8,797 nucleotides of DNA from Spirochaeta sp. (GTDB taxonomy: Bacteria > Spirochaetota > Spirochaetia > UBA9216), in assembly GCA_003454605.1 (NCBI GenBank), contig DMKD01000181.1, positions 1-8,797 on the forward strand, given 5' to 3'. Shown here piece by piece: positions 1 through 6,945 of this stretch (positions within the stretch are counted from its first letter, which is position 1; the number at the start of each line of letters is the position of its first letter). A model generated the notes under the pieces. That model did no database searches, was not told where the DNA came from, and worked only from the letters and a program-made list of their open reading frames with translations. Made by a program: the position numbers and the translations under genes.

Positions 1-1
1 C

Positions 2-1429
2 CTAACTGTTCTTCTTTCTATCCAGAGCCCAAATTTTAGAACCGCGGGCAAAAGATTTCTTTTTAGCAAGAAGCATATACCAGATGAGGGTAACAACGAT
101 GTACCCCACAGCCACGGCAATTCCCGCGACAAACCAGCGCATATCTCCCGTCTGGTAGGCCTTTGCCGGAAAATTTATGGCCAGAATAAACGGAATCGCC
201 GCCACAAATGTAATACCCGAAGCATAGCTGTAATCCGAGGCTACAGGCGTTTCGAACTCAGGATCAAGCACCCTCAGCAGCGCCAGTCCTGTAGTCAGGG
301 TGCCTGTCACGGCTCCGAAGATAATAAGGGTACGCAGGAATCTGTTATTCGTAAAGATCCTTGAGCACATCCACGGTACAAGGGTGATAATCAACAGGGT
401 ACCTACTACAGTAATAACCAGGATTGGAAGCCAGTACTTAAAGGCTATGGCTAAACTGATGGCGGCAATAGAACTGGTAACCATGATATCAACCGATAAA
501 CCGGATATCCGGCTGAGGGTTTTATCATCAAGAATGTGATCGACCTTTAATCCGGACATTACTCTTCTCACTAAAAGACCTACAAGAGCTGCAAAGATGA
601 AACTTATCCCCCACAGGTTAGTCGCAAGCTCTACCCCCATAGGACCTGCAAAAGCAAGAAGAATCCCTATCCCCTTCAACAGGAGGTAACTGAGAAGATA
701 GGTCAGGAGAATAAAAATAGTATTTGCGGTAAAGGAATCAACCGCCTCGCTTTGAGTCGTCTGGTATGCGCCGACCGGCAGTTTCGCCCCCCTCGGGAAA
801 ACACCGGTTCTAACATCCGTCTTGCGTATCTTATTCATATATTCCGGACTTATCCATTTATGTCTGATGCCGTATTGAATCAGAAAAACTCCTCCAAAAC
901 TTGCCACGATAAATCCGAGAGCGGCGAAGGTCAAACCAACGGTTCCGGCATCTTCAATGCCGAAAACCCGCCAGCCTTCACCAATTGCGAAGACCTGTCC
1001 AGGTCCTAGGGCAAAACCCAGGGGAAACAAAAAACCGAAACTGTGAAAAAGGTCAGGCTTGACTGTCTGAATAAATATCCAGGTAAGAATGATTCCGACA
1101 AATGCCTGAACACCGTACTGACTGAGCAGCACGACAGCATGCCCCTGGCGGTTACGGTTAGCCCTGTTTGATTTTTTTGTCTCCCGCAGTGTGAGAGCAA
1201 CGAAGGAGATACTCAGCAGATGGTAGGCGATCTCACCAAGATACTCCTGATTAAATCCAATTTTCGGGAAAACAAAATTATAGAGCGGCAAAAGCAGAAA
1301 TCCTGCAATGATCGAGTTTGGAACAAGAAACTTCTGGAAAAACCGTATGCGTGTACGCAGGAAAATTGCAATCACTAAACCTGCAGCGATAATTCCGGCA
1401 TGGATGTAAAAATTCCAGTTAAAAGACAT
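2..1429 (-). CDS. GltS-family sodium/glutamate-type symporter
   Basis: This is a 475-residue polytopic inner-membrane protein, complete, with its TAG stop at positions 2-4. About ten hydrophobic segments are visible (for example residues 11-24, 37-54, 106-121, 130-150, 163-187, 234-260, 271-288, 313-330, 333-352, 402-420 and 431-453). A Gly-rich stretch GPGQVFAIGEGW (142-153) and a second one, GAVTGTLTTGLALL (372-385), sit where GltS proteins carry their two re-entrant substrate-binding loops. The segment SGLSVDIMVTSSIAAIS (309-325) is also typical of the family. Members of the ESS family couple sodium entry to uptake of glutamate or a related acid. It is longer than the roughly 400 residues of E. 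coli GltS, with a polar insert at about 188-232. The start is supported by AGGGGG at 1434-1439, four bases upstream. The family is fairly sure. The substrate is not, because the re-entrant loops differ from those of E. coli GltS. Confidence 0.82.
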   Translation of the reverse strand: MSFNWNFYIHAGIIAAGLVIAIFLRTRIRFFQKFLVPNSIIAGFLLLPLYNFVFPKIGFNQEYLGEIAYHLLSISFVALTLRETKKSNRANRNRQGHAVVLLSQYGVQAFVGIILTWIFIQTVKPDLFHSFGFLFPLGFALGPGQVFAIGEGWRVFGIEDAGTVGLTFAALGFIVASFGGVFLIQYGIRHKWISPEYMNKIRKTDVRTGVFPRGAKLPVGAYQTTQSEAVDSFTANTIFILLTYLLSYLLLKGIGILLAFAGPMGVELATNLWGISFIFAALVGLLVRRVMSGLKVDHILDDKTLSRISGLSVDIMVTSSIAAISLAIAFKYWLPILVITVVGTLLIITLVPWMCSRIFTNNRFLRTLIIFGAVTGTLTTGLALLRVLDPEFETPVASDYSYASGITFVAAIPFILAINFPAKAYQTGDMRWFVAGIAVAVGYIVVTLIWYMLLAKKKSFARGSKIWALDRKKNS

Positions 1430-1443
1430 AATACCCCCTGCAG

Positions 1444-1452
1444 ATTATAACA
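1444..1452 (-). promoter_or_regulatory. extended -10 promoter of the symporter gene
   Basis: Read on the minus strand, this is TGTTATAAT, a perfect extended -10 box (TG-n-TATAAT). The best -35 candidate is weak (TTGGGG, 1469-1474, spacer 19), which is usual for extended -10 promoters. Transcription would start near 1437-1439, leaving only about ten leader bases with the AGGGGG ribosome site at the very 5' end. Confidence 0.55.
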
Positions 1453-1502
1453 TATAACCCATTCTTCACCCCAAAATGTCCTGAAAAAATTATTAATTTC
1501 CA

Positions 1503-1534
1503 TTGACCTATTTCTTCTATCATCGTGATATACT
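1503..1534 (+). promoter_or_regulatory. promoter of the lemA operon
   Basis: An extended -10 box TGATATACT lies at 1526-1534 (hexamer TATACT, five of six consensus bases). TTGACC at 1503-1508 matches the -35 consensus in five of six bases, but its 20-base spacing to TATACT is long, so the extended -10 probably does most of the work. Transcription would start near 1541, giving a leader of about 40 nt. It is divergent from the symporter promoter about 50 bp away. Confidence 0.45.
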
Positions 1535-1579
1535 TTCTCTCAGTTTTTAAAGAAATTAATTTCACCGAAAGGAGATCCT

Positions 1580-2131
1580 ATGATAATTGGAATCATAATA
1601 GGAGTTGCGGTTCTCGCAGTTATAATTTTCTTCATATCTTCCTACAACGGCTTTGTAAGGCTTAGAAACAAAGCTGAAGAAGCGTTTGCCACCATGGACG
1701 CATATCTTAAAAAACGCTGGGATCTAATTCCCAACCTGGTTGAAACTGTAAAGGGCTATGCGACACATGAAAAAGAAACCCTCGAGGCGGTTATCAATGC
1801 TCGAAATATGGCAATGGGATCAAACGGAATGGCTGAGCTTCAAGCAGGCGAGAATGCACTTGCCGCGGGACTGAAAAGCCTCTTCGCCCTCAGTGAAGCC
1901 TATCCCGATCTGAAAGCGAATGAAAACTTCATCAACCTGCAGAACCAGCTTCAGACGGTTGAAAACGACATTCTTCAGGCTCGCAAATATTATAATGCAG
2001 TGGTTAAAAGCTTTAATACCAGAAGAGAGCTCTTTCCTCAATCGATAGTTGCCGGCATGATGAACCTTGAGAAGAAAGAATATTTTGAAATAGAAGATGC
2101 TGAGCGCGGAACCGTTAAGGTATCCTTTTAA
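1580..2131 (+). CDS. lemA: LemA family membrane-anchored protein
   Basis: The 183-residue protein has the classic LemA layout. An N-terminal membrane anchor (residues 1-21) is followed at once by the family signature: YNGFVRLRNKAEEAF at 22-36, then KKRWDLIPNLVETVKGYATHE at about 44-64 and TLEAVINAR at 67-75. The helical bundle ends in FNTRRELFP (144-152), the usual position of the conserved Phe-Asn and Phe-Pro pairs. LemA proteins are small helical proteins exposed outside the membrane, with no settled biochemical role. Those with DUF2207 or TPM-domain neighbours are thought to act in envelope processes. The start has a strong ribosome site (AAAGGAGATC, 1568-1577). It lies 11 bp upstream of the DUF2207 gene and is almost certainly co-transcribed with it. 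Length is normal for the family. Confidence 0.95.
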   Translation: MIIGIIIGVAVLAVIIFFISSYNGFVRLRNKAEEAFATMDAYLKKRWDLIPNLVETVKGYATHEKETLEAVINARNMAMGSNGMAELQAGENALAAGLKSLFALSEAYPDLKANENFINLQNQLQTVENDILQARKYYNAVVKSFNTRRELFPQSIVAGMMNLEKKEYFEIEDAERGTVKVSF

Positions 2132-2135
2132 AAGG
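2124..2135 (+). repeat. 12-bp perfect palindrome over lemA stop and next ribosome site
   Basis: CCTTTTAAAAGG is a perfect 12-bp palindrome. It contains the lemA stop codon (TAA, 2129-2131) and the first half of the ribosome site of the DUF2207 gene. In RNA it could close only a short 4-bp stem with a UUAA loop. Ribosomes finishing lemA would melt it, which could couple translation of the two genes. That role is inference. Confidence 0.4.
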
Positions 2136-2142
2136 CGGTAAG

Positions 2143-4014
2143 ATGAACAGAAAGATAATTTTACTAATTTCGGCGGTAATGTTACTCACAGCACCTCTGA
2201 GTCTTTGGGCTGATGAGTATTTTGTAATCGATCACTATCAGGTGGATATCGATGTAATGGAGAATAATTCGTATAAAATCACCGAGGTGATTGATGTCAA
2301 CTTCCAGACTGAGCGCCACGGCATATACCGAACACTCCCGCGCAGATTTGATGAAGGCTGGGTGAAAATCAGCAACATTTCGGTTCCCGGCCATGAAACA
2401 AGTATCAGTAAATCCAGCGATGAAGTGGAAATTCGCATAGGTTCAGCCGACAGCTATGTAAACGGCAAAGTAAGCTATACAATATCTTACACCTATGATG
2501 TCGGCGCCGATTTCTTAAACGACATGGATGAGTTTAACCATAATATAATCGGAGACCAGTGGGACACAACAATTGCGGCAGTCGATTTCAGGATTAAGAT
2601 GCCGAAATCCTTCGATGCCGGATATGTGAACTGCACCTCAGGCTACTATGGTGAGACAAACAGCTCAAATGTTGAGTGGGAAGTTAAAAGTAAAACAATA
2701 ACCGGACGAACACTTTTGCCGTTGAACAATTATGAAGCACTCACAGTTGCACTTCCTCTTCCGGAAGGATACTGGGAAGGGGCAGTGAAGCATAAAAAAC
2801 CCGGATCCTTTCTATTTACAATATTAAGCTACCCCCTTTACGTGATAGTGATAGTGCTCGGTTTCGTTTTATGGTACAAAAAGGGCCGTGACAACAAACT
2901 CTTTCCGTCGGTAGAATTCGACCCGCCTGAAGATATGAACCCTTCTGAAATCGGATATATCATCGACGGAAGGGTAGATAACAAGGATGTAACATCCTTG
3001 ATTCTCTATTGGGCTGACAGAGGTTTTCTTGAAATTGAGGAAGAAACAAGCGGCAAGGGTCCCTTCAAAAAGAAGAATCTGCATCTTTTCAAACTTAAAG
3101 AGCTCGAAGCTAGTGCAGCCGAATATGAGAAAAAGGTCTTTAACAAGCTCTTCAGCCTCGGCAGCGCTGATAAGGTCTCGACATCTGATCTTACGAATAA
3201 ATTCTACAGCACCGTCGGCACGGCTAAGACCGATATAAAAAAGAGCTTTGACGACAACAAGGAACGTACAATCTACGTGAAGGGGGGAGCAGGCTTTACC
3301 TTCCTCACAGGACTGCTTGCGGCCCTGCCTATTATGGTCATCCTTGCCGAAGGCTTCCTTCCATTAACAGGATCAGGTCCTATGGCACTTCTGGGTATTC
3401 CCTTCAGTCTCTTTCTGGTTATTCCGTCGCTGATGATCGGTTCGGTCATAACCGGCCAGAATACCGGCAGCAAAGCTACCCTTATATTTGCAATTCTCTT
3501 CGGAGGTTTCTCATTCCTGTTCTTCGCAATGTTGACAGTGGTTGCAGGTGAAATGCCAATCTACAAATATCTTGCGGCGGTTGCCAGCAGCATAATAGTA
3601 AGCATTTTTATTTCAATCATGTCCAGGCGTACTGAATACGGCGACAAAATCCTTGAAAAGACCCTCGGGTTTAAGGAATTTATCAAGACTGCCGAAAAAG
3701 ACAAGCTTGAAATGATGTTCGAATCCAATCCCCAGTATTTCTACAACATCCTTCCCTACGCAATAGTACTCGGTCTAAGCGACAAGTGGTCGGCACACTT
3801 TGAGGGTCTGGCTCTCGAGCCGCCGAAATGGTACCGCGGCTATCATTACAACACCTTCAGTGCCGCTGCCTTCACCTCAACCATGAACAGCAGCTTCAAG
3901 ACATTGAATACATCAATGAACTCTGCTCCATCTTCAAGCGGCAGCAGCGGAAGTTCATCAGGCGGAGGCTTTTCCGGAGGAGGTTCCGGCGGGGGCGGCG
4001 GCGGAAGCTGGTAG
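2143..4014 (+). CDS. DUF2207-domain membrane protein with Gly/Ser-rich tail
   Basis: The 623-residue protein begins with a signal peptide (basic start, hydrophobic core at 5-20, likely cut near Ala23). An extracytoplasmic beta-rich domain follows (about 24-215), with the family's early motif ITEVIDVNFQTERHGIYRTLPRRF (split here as ITEVIDVNF 47-55, HGIYRTLPRRF 59-69). Next come a membrane segment (222-245), a soluble region with GYIIDGRVDNKDVTSLILYWADRG (start 271, end 294), and three or four membrane segments between 382 and 494. A conserved C-terminal block follows: LGFKEFIKTAEKDKL at 508-522, then FYNILPYAIVLGLSDKW at 533-549. The end (about 596-623) is almost only Ser and Gly, finishing in GGGSW-like sequence, as in many DUF2207 and TPM proteins. 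Function is unknown. The steady pairing with LemA suggests a joint envelope role. The ribosome site AAAGGCGGT (2131-2139) directly follows the lemA stop. Family call is secure. Confidence 0.92.
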   Translation: MNRKIILLISAVMLLTAPLSLWADEYFVIDHYQVDIDVMENNSYKITEVIDVNFQTERHGIYRTLPRRFDEGWVKISNISVPGHETSISKSSDEVEIRIGSADSYVNGKVSYTISYTYDVGADFLNDMDEFNHNIIGDQWDTTIAAVDFRIKMPKSFDAGYVNCTSGYYGETNSSNVEWEVKSKTITGRTLLPLNNYEALTVALPLPEGYWEGAVKHKKPGSFLFTILSYPLYVIVIVLGFVLWYKKGRDNKLFPSVEFDPPEDMNPSEIGYIIDGRVDNKDVTSLILYWADRGFLEIEEETSGKGPFKKKNLHLFKLKELEASAAEYEKKVFNKLFSLGSADKVSTSDLTNKFYSTVGTAKTDIKKSFDDNKERTIYVKGGAGFTFLTGLLAALPIMVILAEGFLPLTGSGPMALLGIPFSLFLVIPSLMIGSVITGQNTGSKATLIFAILFGGFSFLFFAMLTVVAGEMPIYKYLAAVASSIIVSIFISIMSRRTEYGDKILEKTLGFKEFIKTAEKDKLEMMFESNPQYFYNILPYAIVLGLSDKWSAHFEGLALEPPKWYRGYHYNTFSAAAFTSTMNSSFKTLNTSMNSAPSSSGSSGSSSGGGFSGGGSGGGGGGSW

Positions 4015-4040
4015 ACCCGCATAAGCTGAATGCGTATAAT
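4012..4040 (+). promoter_or_regulatory. promoter of the HAD phosphatase gene
   Basis: A perfect TATAAT lies at 4035-4040. TAGACC (4012-4017, four of six -35 consensus bases, overlapping the stop codon of the upstream gene) stands at the ideal 17-base spacing. Transcription would start near 4047, within the left arm of the terminator that follows, so the new transcript would lack most of that arm and escape termination. Confidence 0.55.
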
Positions 4041-4069
4041 AAAGCCCGGTACATCACCGGGCTTTTTTT
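4041..4069 (+). terminator. intrinsic terminator of the lemA-DUF2207 operon
   Basis: The arm AAAGCCCGGT (4041-4050) pairs perfectly with ACCGGGCTTT (4056-4065) across a five-base loop. The T-run is seven bases (4063-4069). This is a textbook rho-independent terminator 27 bp after the DUF2207 stop. The ribosome site of the next gene begins at the base directly after the T-run. Confidence 0.93.
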
Positions 4070-4080
4070 GGGAGAAAATA

Positions 4081-4908
4081 ATGAAAGAAATAAAACTCAT
4101 CGCATGCGATATGGACGGAACACTTTTGGATTCAAACAAATCAATTCCGCAGGAAAACATTGAGGCAGTCAGAAAACTCAAGGAAGCAGGTATCTATTTC
4201 GTTATAGCAACCGGCAGACATGATTCAATGATAAAACCATATCTGGATGATCTCCATATCGAAATGCCTGTTATATCCTGTAATGGGGCGCTTGTTCGGG
4301 AACCCTTTCATGATAAAATGTTTTCTTCTACTCCGATATCAAAAGAGCAGATGCTGACCATGGCTGAAATCTGCAGGCAACACGGCGCTGACTATCATAT
4401 CTATGCTCATGAGACAATATTCGGTGAACAGAAAAAAAATAAAATGCTCTATTACTACGAGAGAAACAAAACTCTGCCGGAACGCGAACAGGTAAAACTG
4501 CATATATCAGAAAATTACACTGACTTTATCATGGGAACAGAGGAAGAATTCTATAAAATCCTGGTTGTTACCGATGTGCCCGAAATATTAAAAAAAGTAG
4601 ATGATGAAATATATAAACAGACCGGTATCAAGTCCTCACAATCAGACTTCAACCTCTTTGACATCATGCAGAAGGGTATTACAAAGGCAAGGGCATTAAA
4701 AGAACTCAGCGAAAAGCTGGGAATCACACAGGAAGAAACTGCTGCAATCGGAGATCAGACTAATGATCTCGACATGATTAAATGGGCCGGCACCGGTGTT
4801 GCCATGGCAAATGCGATTCCGGCTGTCAAAGAAGCGGCCCAGCTGGTTACAGAAAAGTCAAACGGTGAAGGCGGCGTTGCCGAGGCAATAAAAAAGCTGC
4901 TCAACTAA
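4081..4908 (+). CDS. Cof-type HAD-superfamily phosphatase
   Basis: The 275-residue cytoplasmic protein has all four HAD motifs. Motif I is DMDGT (10-14; nucleophile Asp10, acid/base Asp12). Motif II is IATGR with Thr44. The motif III Lys is in QKGITKA (Lys198). Motif IV is GDQTND (224-229) with Asp225 and Asp229. The residues between motifs II and III (about 85-190) form the alpha/beta C2 cap of the Cof/YidA-like class IIB group. These enzymes remove phosphate from sugar phosphates or nucleotides such as FMN and pyridoxal phosphate, often with broad specificity, so the substrate cannot be named. I chose the ATG at 4081 because GGGAG (4070-4074) lies six bases upstream and the HAD core begins at once. 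An in-frame ATG at 4030 would have to be translated through the terminator stem and lacks a ribosome site. Confidence 0.93.
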   Translation: MKEIKLIACDMDGTLLDSNKSIPQENIEAVRKLKEAGIYFVIATGRHDSMIKPYLDDLHIEMPVISCNGALVREPFHDKMFSSTPISKEQMLTMAEICRQHGADYHIYAHETIFGEQKKNKMLYYYERNKTLPEREQVKLHISENYTDFIMGTEEEFYKILVVTDVPEILKKVDDEIYKQTGIKSSQSDFNLFDIMQKGITKARALKELSEKLGITQEETAAIGDQTNDLDMIKWAGTGVAMANAIPAVKEAAQLVTEKSNGEGGVAEAIKKLLN

Positions 4909-4923
4909 AATTAAGCAGTTTTT
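4892..4923. terminator. probable bidirectional terminator between convergent genes
   Basis: CTGCT (4897-4901) pairs with AGCAG (4914-4918). The stem is extended outward by a G-T wobble and four A-T pairs, with a 12-base loop. An A-run precedes the left arm and a T-run follows the right arm, so the hairpin has a T-run when read from either strand. It overlaps the HAD stop codon and lies 18 bp past the end of the convergent gene. The stem is short, so efficiency may be modest. Confidence 0.55.
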
Positions 4924-4940
4924 AACATTCTTTGGGTCGA

Positions 4941-5927
4941 TCAGCCGGCCTTCTTAGCAGGAGCACCCGCACGTGCTGCAATCTTACATAGTTCATCAAA
5001 TACAGGCCCTTCAGTAGGAATGTCCTTGTGAAAGACTTCCGCAATTACTCTTGTCCAGCCGTGGATGAAGTAGAACCAGCCGTCAACTACTGTAAGACTC
5101 TTTGACTCTTTCTGCGCATTTGCCTGCTCAAGGAATACCAGATCTCCACGGTAGTTAAACTCCCACACAAGTCCTTTCTCGGGGAAAACAACATTATCAG
5201 TAAGCGGTGAACCGGGGCCGTCTTTCCCAAGACCGGTTGCATTAACAACAAGTGAACCTTCTTTCAGCTTCGCAACTGCTGCATCATTGTCTGCTGCAGT
5301 CGGGCAGAGATTGTATTCAATATTCATCCCCTCAATTCCAGCCTCAGCGACCATCTTAGCAGCGTGATTCTTAAGCTCGTTGAGCCGCTTTTCGCTTCTG
5401 TTGTTAACAATAATTTTTGAAGGAAGATCTCGACCGGCTTTTGCTCTGTCAATAAGGTAGGTCACAAGCGCCAGGCTTGAACCTCCGGCTCCGAGAATAA
5501 GCATCTCAGCGCCGCTCCCGTTCCAGTATCCGTCTTTAACAATCGCTTCGAATGACAATCCTACAGTAATTGGATCTTTTGCATGCCCCCAAAGCTCATT
5601 GCCTCTCTTCGAGATCGAACTGATTTCGTGCAGCTCATTTGCATAGGGTCCGAGTCCTTCAAACTCGTTTCGGCATGCATCAAGAAGATCAAGCTTGTGG
5701 GTAGTAACAAGTGCGCCCATAGAAAGCGGGTCGTTCTTTATGAAATTCACAGCCTCCATATATCTTGCCGGATCATCATGCCACATAAAATCAAAGCCTT
5801 TGATTTCAGCATATATTCCAAGGTATTTTGCCCATTCGGGAAAAACCTTCATAATTGAAGATTTACCGGTTGTTACTCCGATAAAATACATTGTTGCCTT
5901 TTCTGCTTTACTATAATTATTAGTCAT
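4941..5927 (-). CDS. shikimate/quinate dehydrogenase-like oxidoreductase
   Basis: The 328-residue protein has the AroE two-domain layout. The N-terminal substrate domain keeps the catalytic Lys (VTTHK, Lys78, where AroE has the PHK motif) and an Asp in the right place (GHAKDPITVGLS, Asp118, matching GYNTDG). The Rossmann domain shows GAGGSS (146-151) and NNRS (175-178, the NRT/NRS position that usually favours NADP), then NATGLG (229-234). Differences from biosynthetic AroE are clear. The SxSP shikimate-carboxylate motif is replaced by a GKSSIM stretch (21-26), and the usual Gln near the C-terminus is not visible in VVDGWFYFIHGW (280-291). It is also longer than the roughly 270-290 residues of AroE. 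I infer a catabolic dehydrogenase for a shikimate-, quinate- or cyclitol-like compound. It is clustered with a DeoR regulator and two other dehydrogenases, not with aro genes. The start is fixed by AGGAG at 5935-5939, seven bases upstream. Confidence 0.78.
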   Translation of the reverse strand: MTNNYSKAEKATMYFIGVTTGKSSIMKVFPEWAKYLGIYAEIKGFDFMWHDDPARYMEAVNFIKNDPLSMGALVTTHKLDLLDACRNEFEGLGPYANELHEISSISKRGNELWGHAKDPITVGLSFEAIVKDGYWNGSGAEMLILGAGGSSLALVTYLIDRAKAGRDLPSKIIVNNRSEKRLNELKNHAAKMVAEAGIEGMNIEYNLCPTAADNDAAVAKLKEGSLVVNATGLGKDGPGSPLTDNVVFPEKGLVWEFNYRGDLVFLEQANAQKESKSLTVVDGWFYFIHGWTRVIAEVFHKDIPTEGPVFDELCKIAARAGAPAKKAG

Positions 5928-5983
5928 GTAAACACTCCTGTCAATTGCATGGATGCTATTTGATATTCACACCATTCACTTGA

Positions 5984-6012
5984 AAGATAGTGCTTTTTTG
6001 TACTTATGTCAA
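5984..6012 (-). promoter_or_regulatory. promoter of the shikimate-dehydrogenase-like gene
   Basis: On the minus strand a perfect TTGACA (-35, at 6007-6012) is followed after 17 bases by TATCTT (-10, at 5984-5989, four of six consensus bases). Transcription would start near 5977, leaving a leader of about 50 nt. The gene therefore has its own promoter and does not depend on read-through from deoR. Confidence 0.65.
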
Positions 6013-6016
6013 TATG
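6003..6016 (-). promoter_or_regulatory. candidate DeoR-type operator, shikimate-dehydrogenase-like gene
   Basis: The minus strand reads CATATTGACATAAG. It contains the -35 hexamer TTGACA, so a bound protein would block RNA polymerase. Twelve of its 14 bases match CATATTGATATATG in front of deoR (6924-6937). A separate 6-bp inverted repeat, ATATGT/ACATAT with a four-base centre (6012-6027), overlaps its edge. Assigning it to the neighbouring regulator is inference. Confidence 0.45.
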
Positions 6017-6142
6017 TCATTACATATAAATCGAAGCAGAGTCTGATAATTGAAAAACTATAGATCGGTATTGTTTTCAGCACTCACATTTTTTCTGGGC
6101 GGAATAAGAATCAGAGTAAGCAGCGTCTTCTGGTTGAATAAT

Positions 6143-6910
6143 TTAGAGGATCTTAACTGGACAGACTTCGATTCCAGCGGCATCAAAAGAAGACAGTTCA
6201 TCTCTGGCTATCTCATCGATAACAACACAGTCAATCTCTTCGAGTCTGGCAAATCTCGCGAAGGCTTTGCGGCCCAGCTTTGATCGGTCAAACATAAGAT
6301 AAACCTTGGCTGCGGCTGCAACCATAGCTTCTTTGATCTCGGCATGCTGCAGATCAGGGGTGGAAGCACCCTTTTCAAAGGTAAAACCGTTAACGCCCAT
6401 AAATGCCTTGTCGACCTGAATCTCTTCAAGAAAATCTTTAGCCCGATTTCCAAGCGTACAGTGAAAACCGCTTCGGAGGATTCCCCCAAGCATTATTACC
6501 CGCTCAATACCTATCTCATCAAGCACAAGTGCGGTATCAAGGTCATTTGTTACTATAGTGAGGTTTTTCCTGCGGCCAAGTTTACGGGCAAGTTCAAGGG
6601 TGGTTGTTCCCGTATCAAGAATGATAGTATCGCCGTCCTCGATAAGAGCGAGGGCTCTTTCAGCAATTTCGGCTTTCTCGGCTTTGTAGAGCACCTTCTT
6701 CTCGTTGGTACCAAGTTCGAACTTTGCCTTACTTTTTACTATCGCTCCGCCGTGGGTCCTAAGCAGTAGTCCCGAACCTTCAAGCTCCCGAAGATCATTT
6801 CTAATCGTCGCGCTTGAAACATCATAGGCGTCACAAAGCTGCTGCACGGTGGCTTTTTTATACTCACGCACATATTCAAGTATCTTTTGTTTTCGTTCTT
6901 CAGCAAACAT
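6143..6910 (-). CDS. DeoR-family transcriptional repressor
   Basis: The 255-residue protein has the normal length and order of parts for the family. An N-terminal winged helix-turn-helix starts with ERKQKILEYV (5-14) and contains the recognition region VSSATIRNDLREL (31-43) and the wing RTHGGA (51-56). The sugar-phosphate-isomerase-like effector domain follows, with LDTGTTTLELA (98-108), IVTNDL (119-124), MLGGILR (140-146), GVNGF (172-176) and DRSKLGRKAFARF (208-220). Family members usually repress sugar or polyol catabolic genes and release DNA when they bind a phosphorylated intermediate. It lies between the shikimate-dehydrogenase-like gene (same strand, 215 bp downstream) and the divergent Gfo/Idh/MocA operon, so it is the likely local regulator of both. 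The start fits the family, but there is no purine-rich ribosome site upstream. The bases next to the ATG are pyrimidine-rich (TTACCCT), which suggests a leaderless transcript. Confidence 0.95.
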   Translation of the reverse strand: MFAEERKQKILEYVREYKKATVQQLCDAYDVSSATIRNDLRELEGSGLLLRTHGGAIVKSKAKFELGTNEKKVLYKAEKAEIAERALALIEDGDTIILDTGTTTLELARKLGRRKNLTIVTNDLDTALVLDEIGIERVIMLGGILRSGFHCTLGNRAKDFLEEIQVDKAFMGVNGFTFEKGASTPDLQHAEIKEAMVAAAAKVYLMFDRSKLGRKAFARFARLEEIDCVVIDEIARDELSSFDAAGIEVCPVKIL

Positions 6911-6916
6911 AGGGTA

Positions 6917-6945
6917 ATTTTATCATATTGATATATGAATTAAAA
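6917..6945 (-). promoter_or_regulatory. likely deoR promoter, giving a leaderless transcript
   Basis: On the minus strand TAAAAT (6917-6922) matches the -10 consensus in five of six bases. TTTTAA (6940-6945, three of six) is at 17-base spacing. A start seven bases past the -10 box would fall at about 6910, the A of the start codon. The candidate operator 6924-6937 lies entirely in the spacer, which fits autorepression. The weak -35 keeps confidence low. Confidence 0.35.
6924..6937 (+). promoter_or_regulatory. candidate DeoR-type operator at the deoR promoter
   Basis: CATATTGATATATG matches the element over the shikimate-dehydrogenase-like promoter in 12 of 14 bases. With one more base on each side it is also an inverted repeat, TCATAT/ATATGA around TGAT (6923-6938). 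It lies 14 bp upstream of the deoR start codon, between the likely -10 and -35 boxes. Confidence 0.45.

Noticed and set aside
4030..4080. Upstream in-frame ATG for the HAD gene
   Set aside because: It would add 17 residues encoded by the terminator stem and has no ribosome site. The ATG at 4081 has GGGAG and matches the family start.
3846..4181. 111-residue Pro-rich open frame on the minus strand
   Set aside because: The Pro run is the antisense image of the Gly codons in the DUF2207 tail, and the frame crosses the terminator and the HAD start.
6013..6142. Terminator after deoR
   Set aside because: I looked for a GC-rich stem followed by a T-run on the minus strand and found only weak A-T pairings. 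The next gene has its own promoter here instead.
6050..6283. 77-residue plus-strand frame between the shikimate-dehydrogenase-like gene and deoR
   Set aside because: It overlaps the end of deoR in antisense, has no ribosome site and no recognisable motif.
6344..6769. 141-residue open frame on the plus strand opposite deoR
   Set aside because: It lies wholly inside a clear DeoR gene on the other strand, has no family motif, and no ribosome site was seen.
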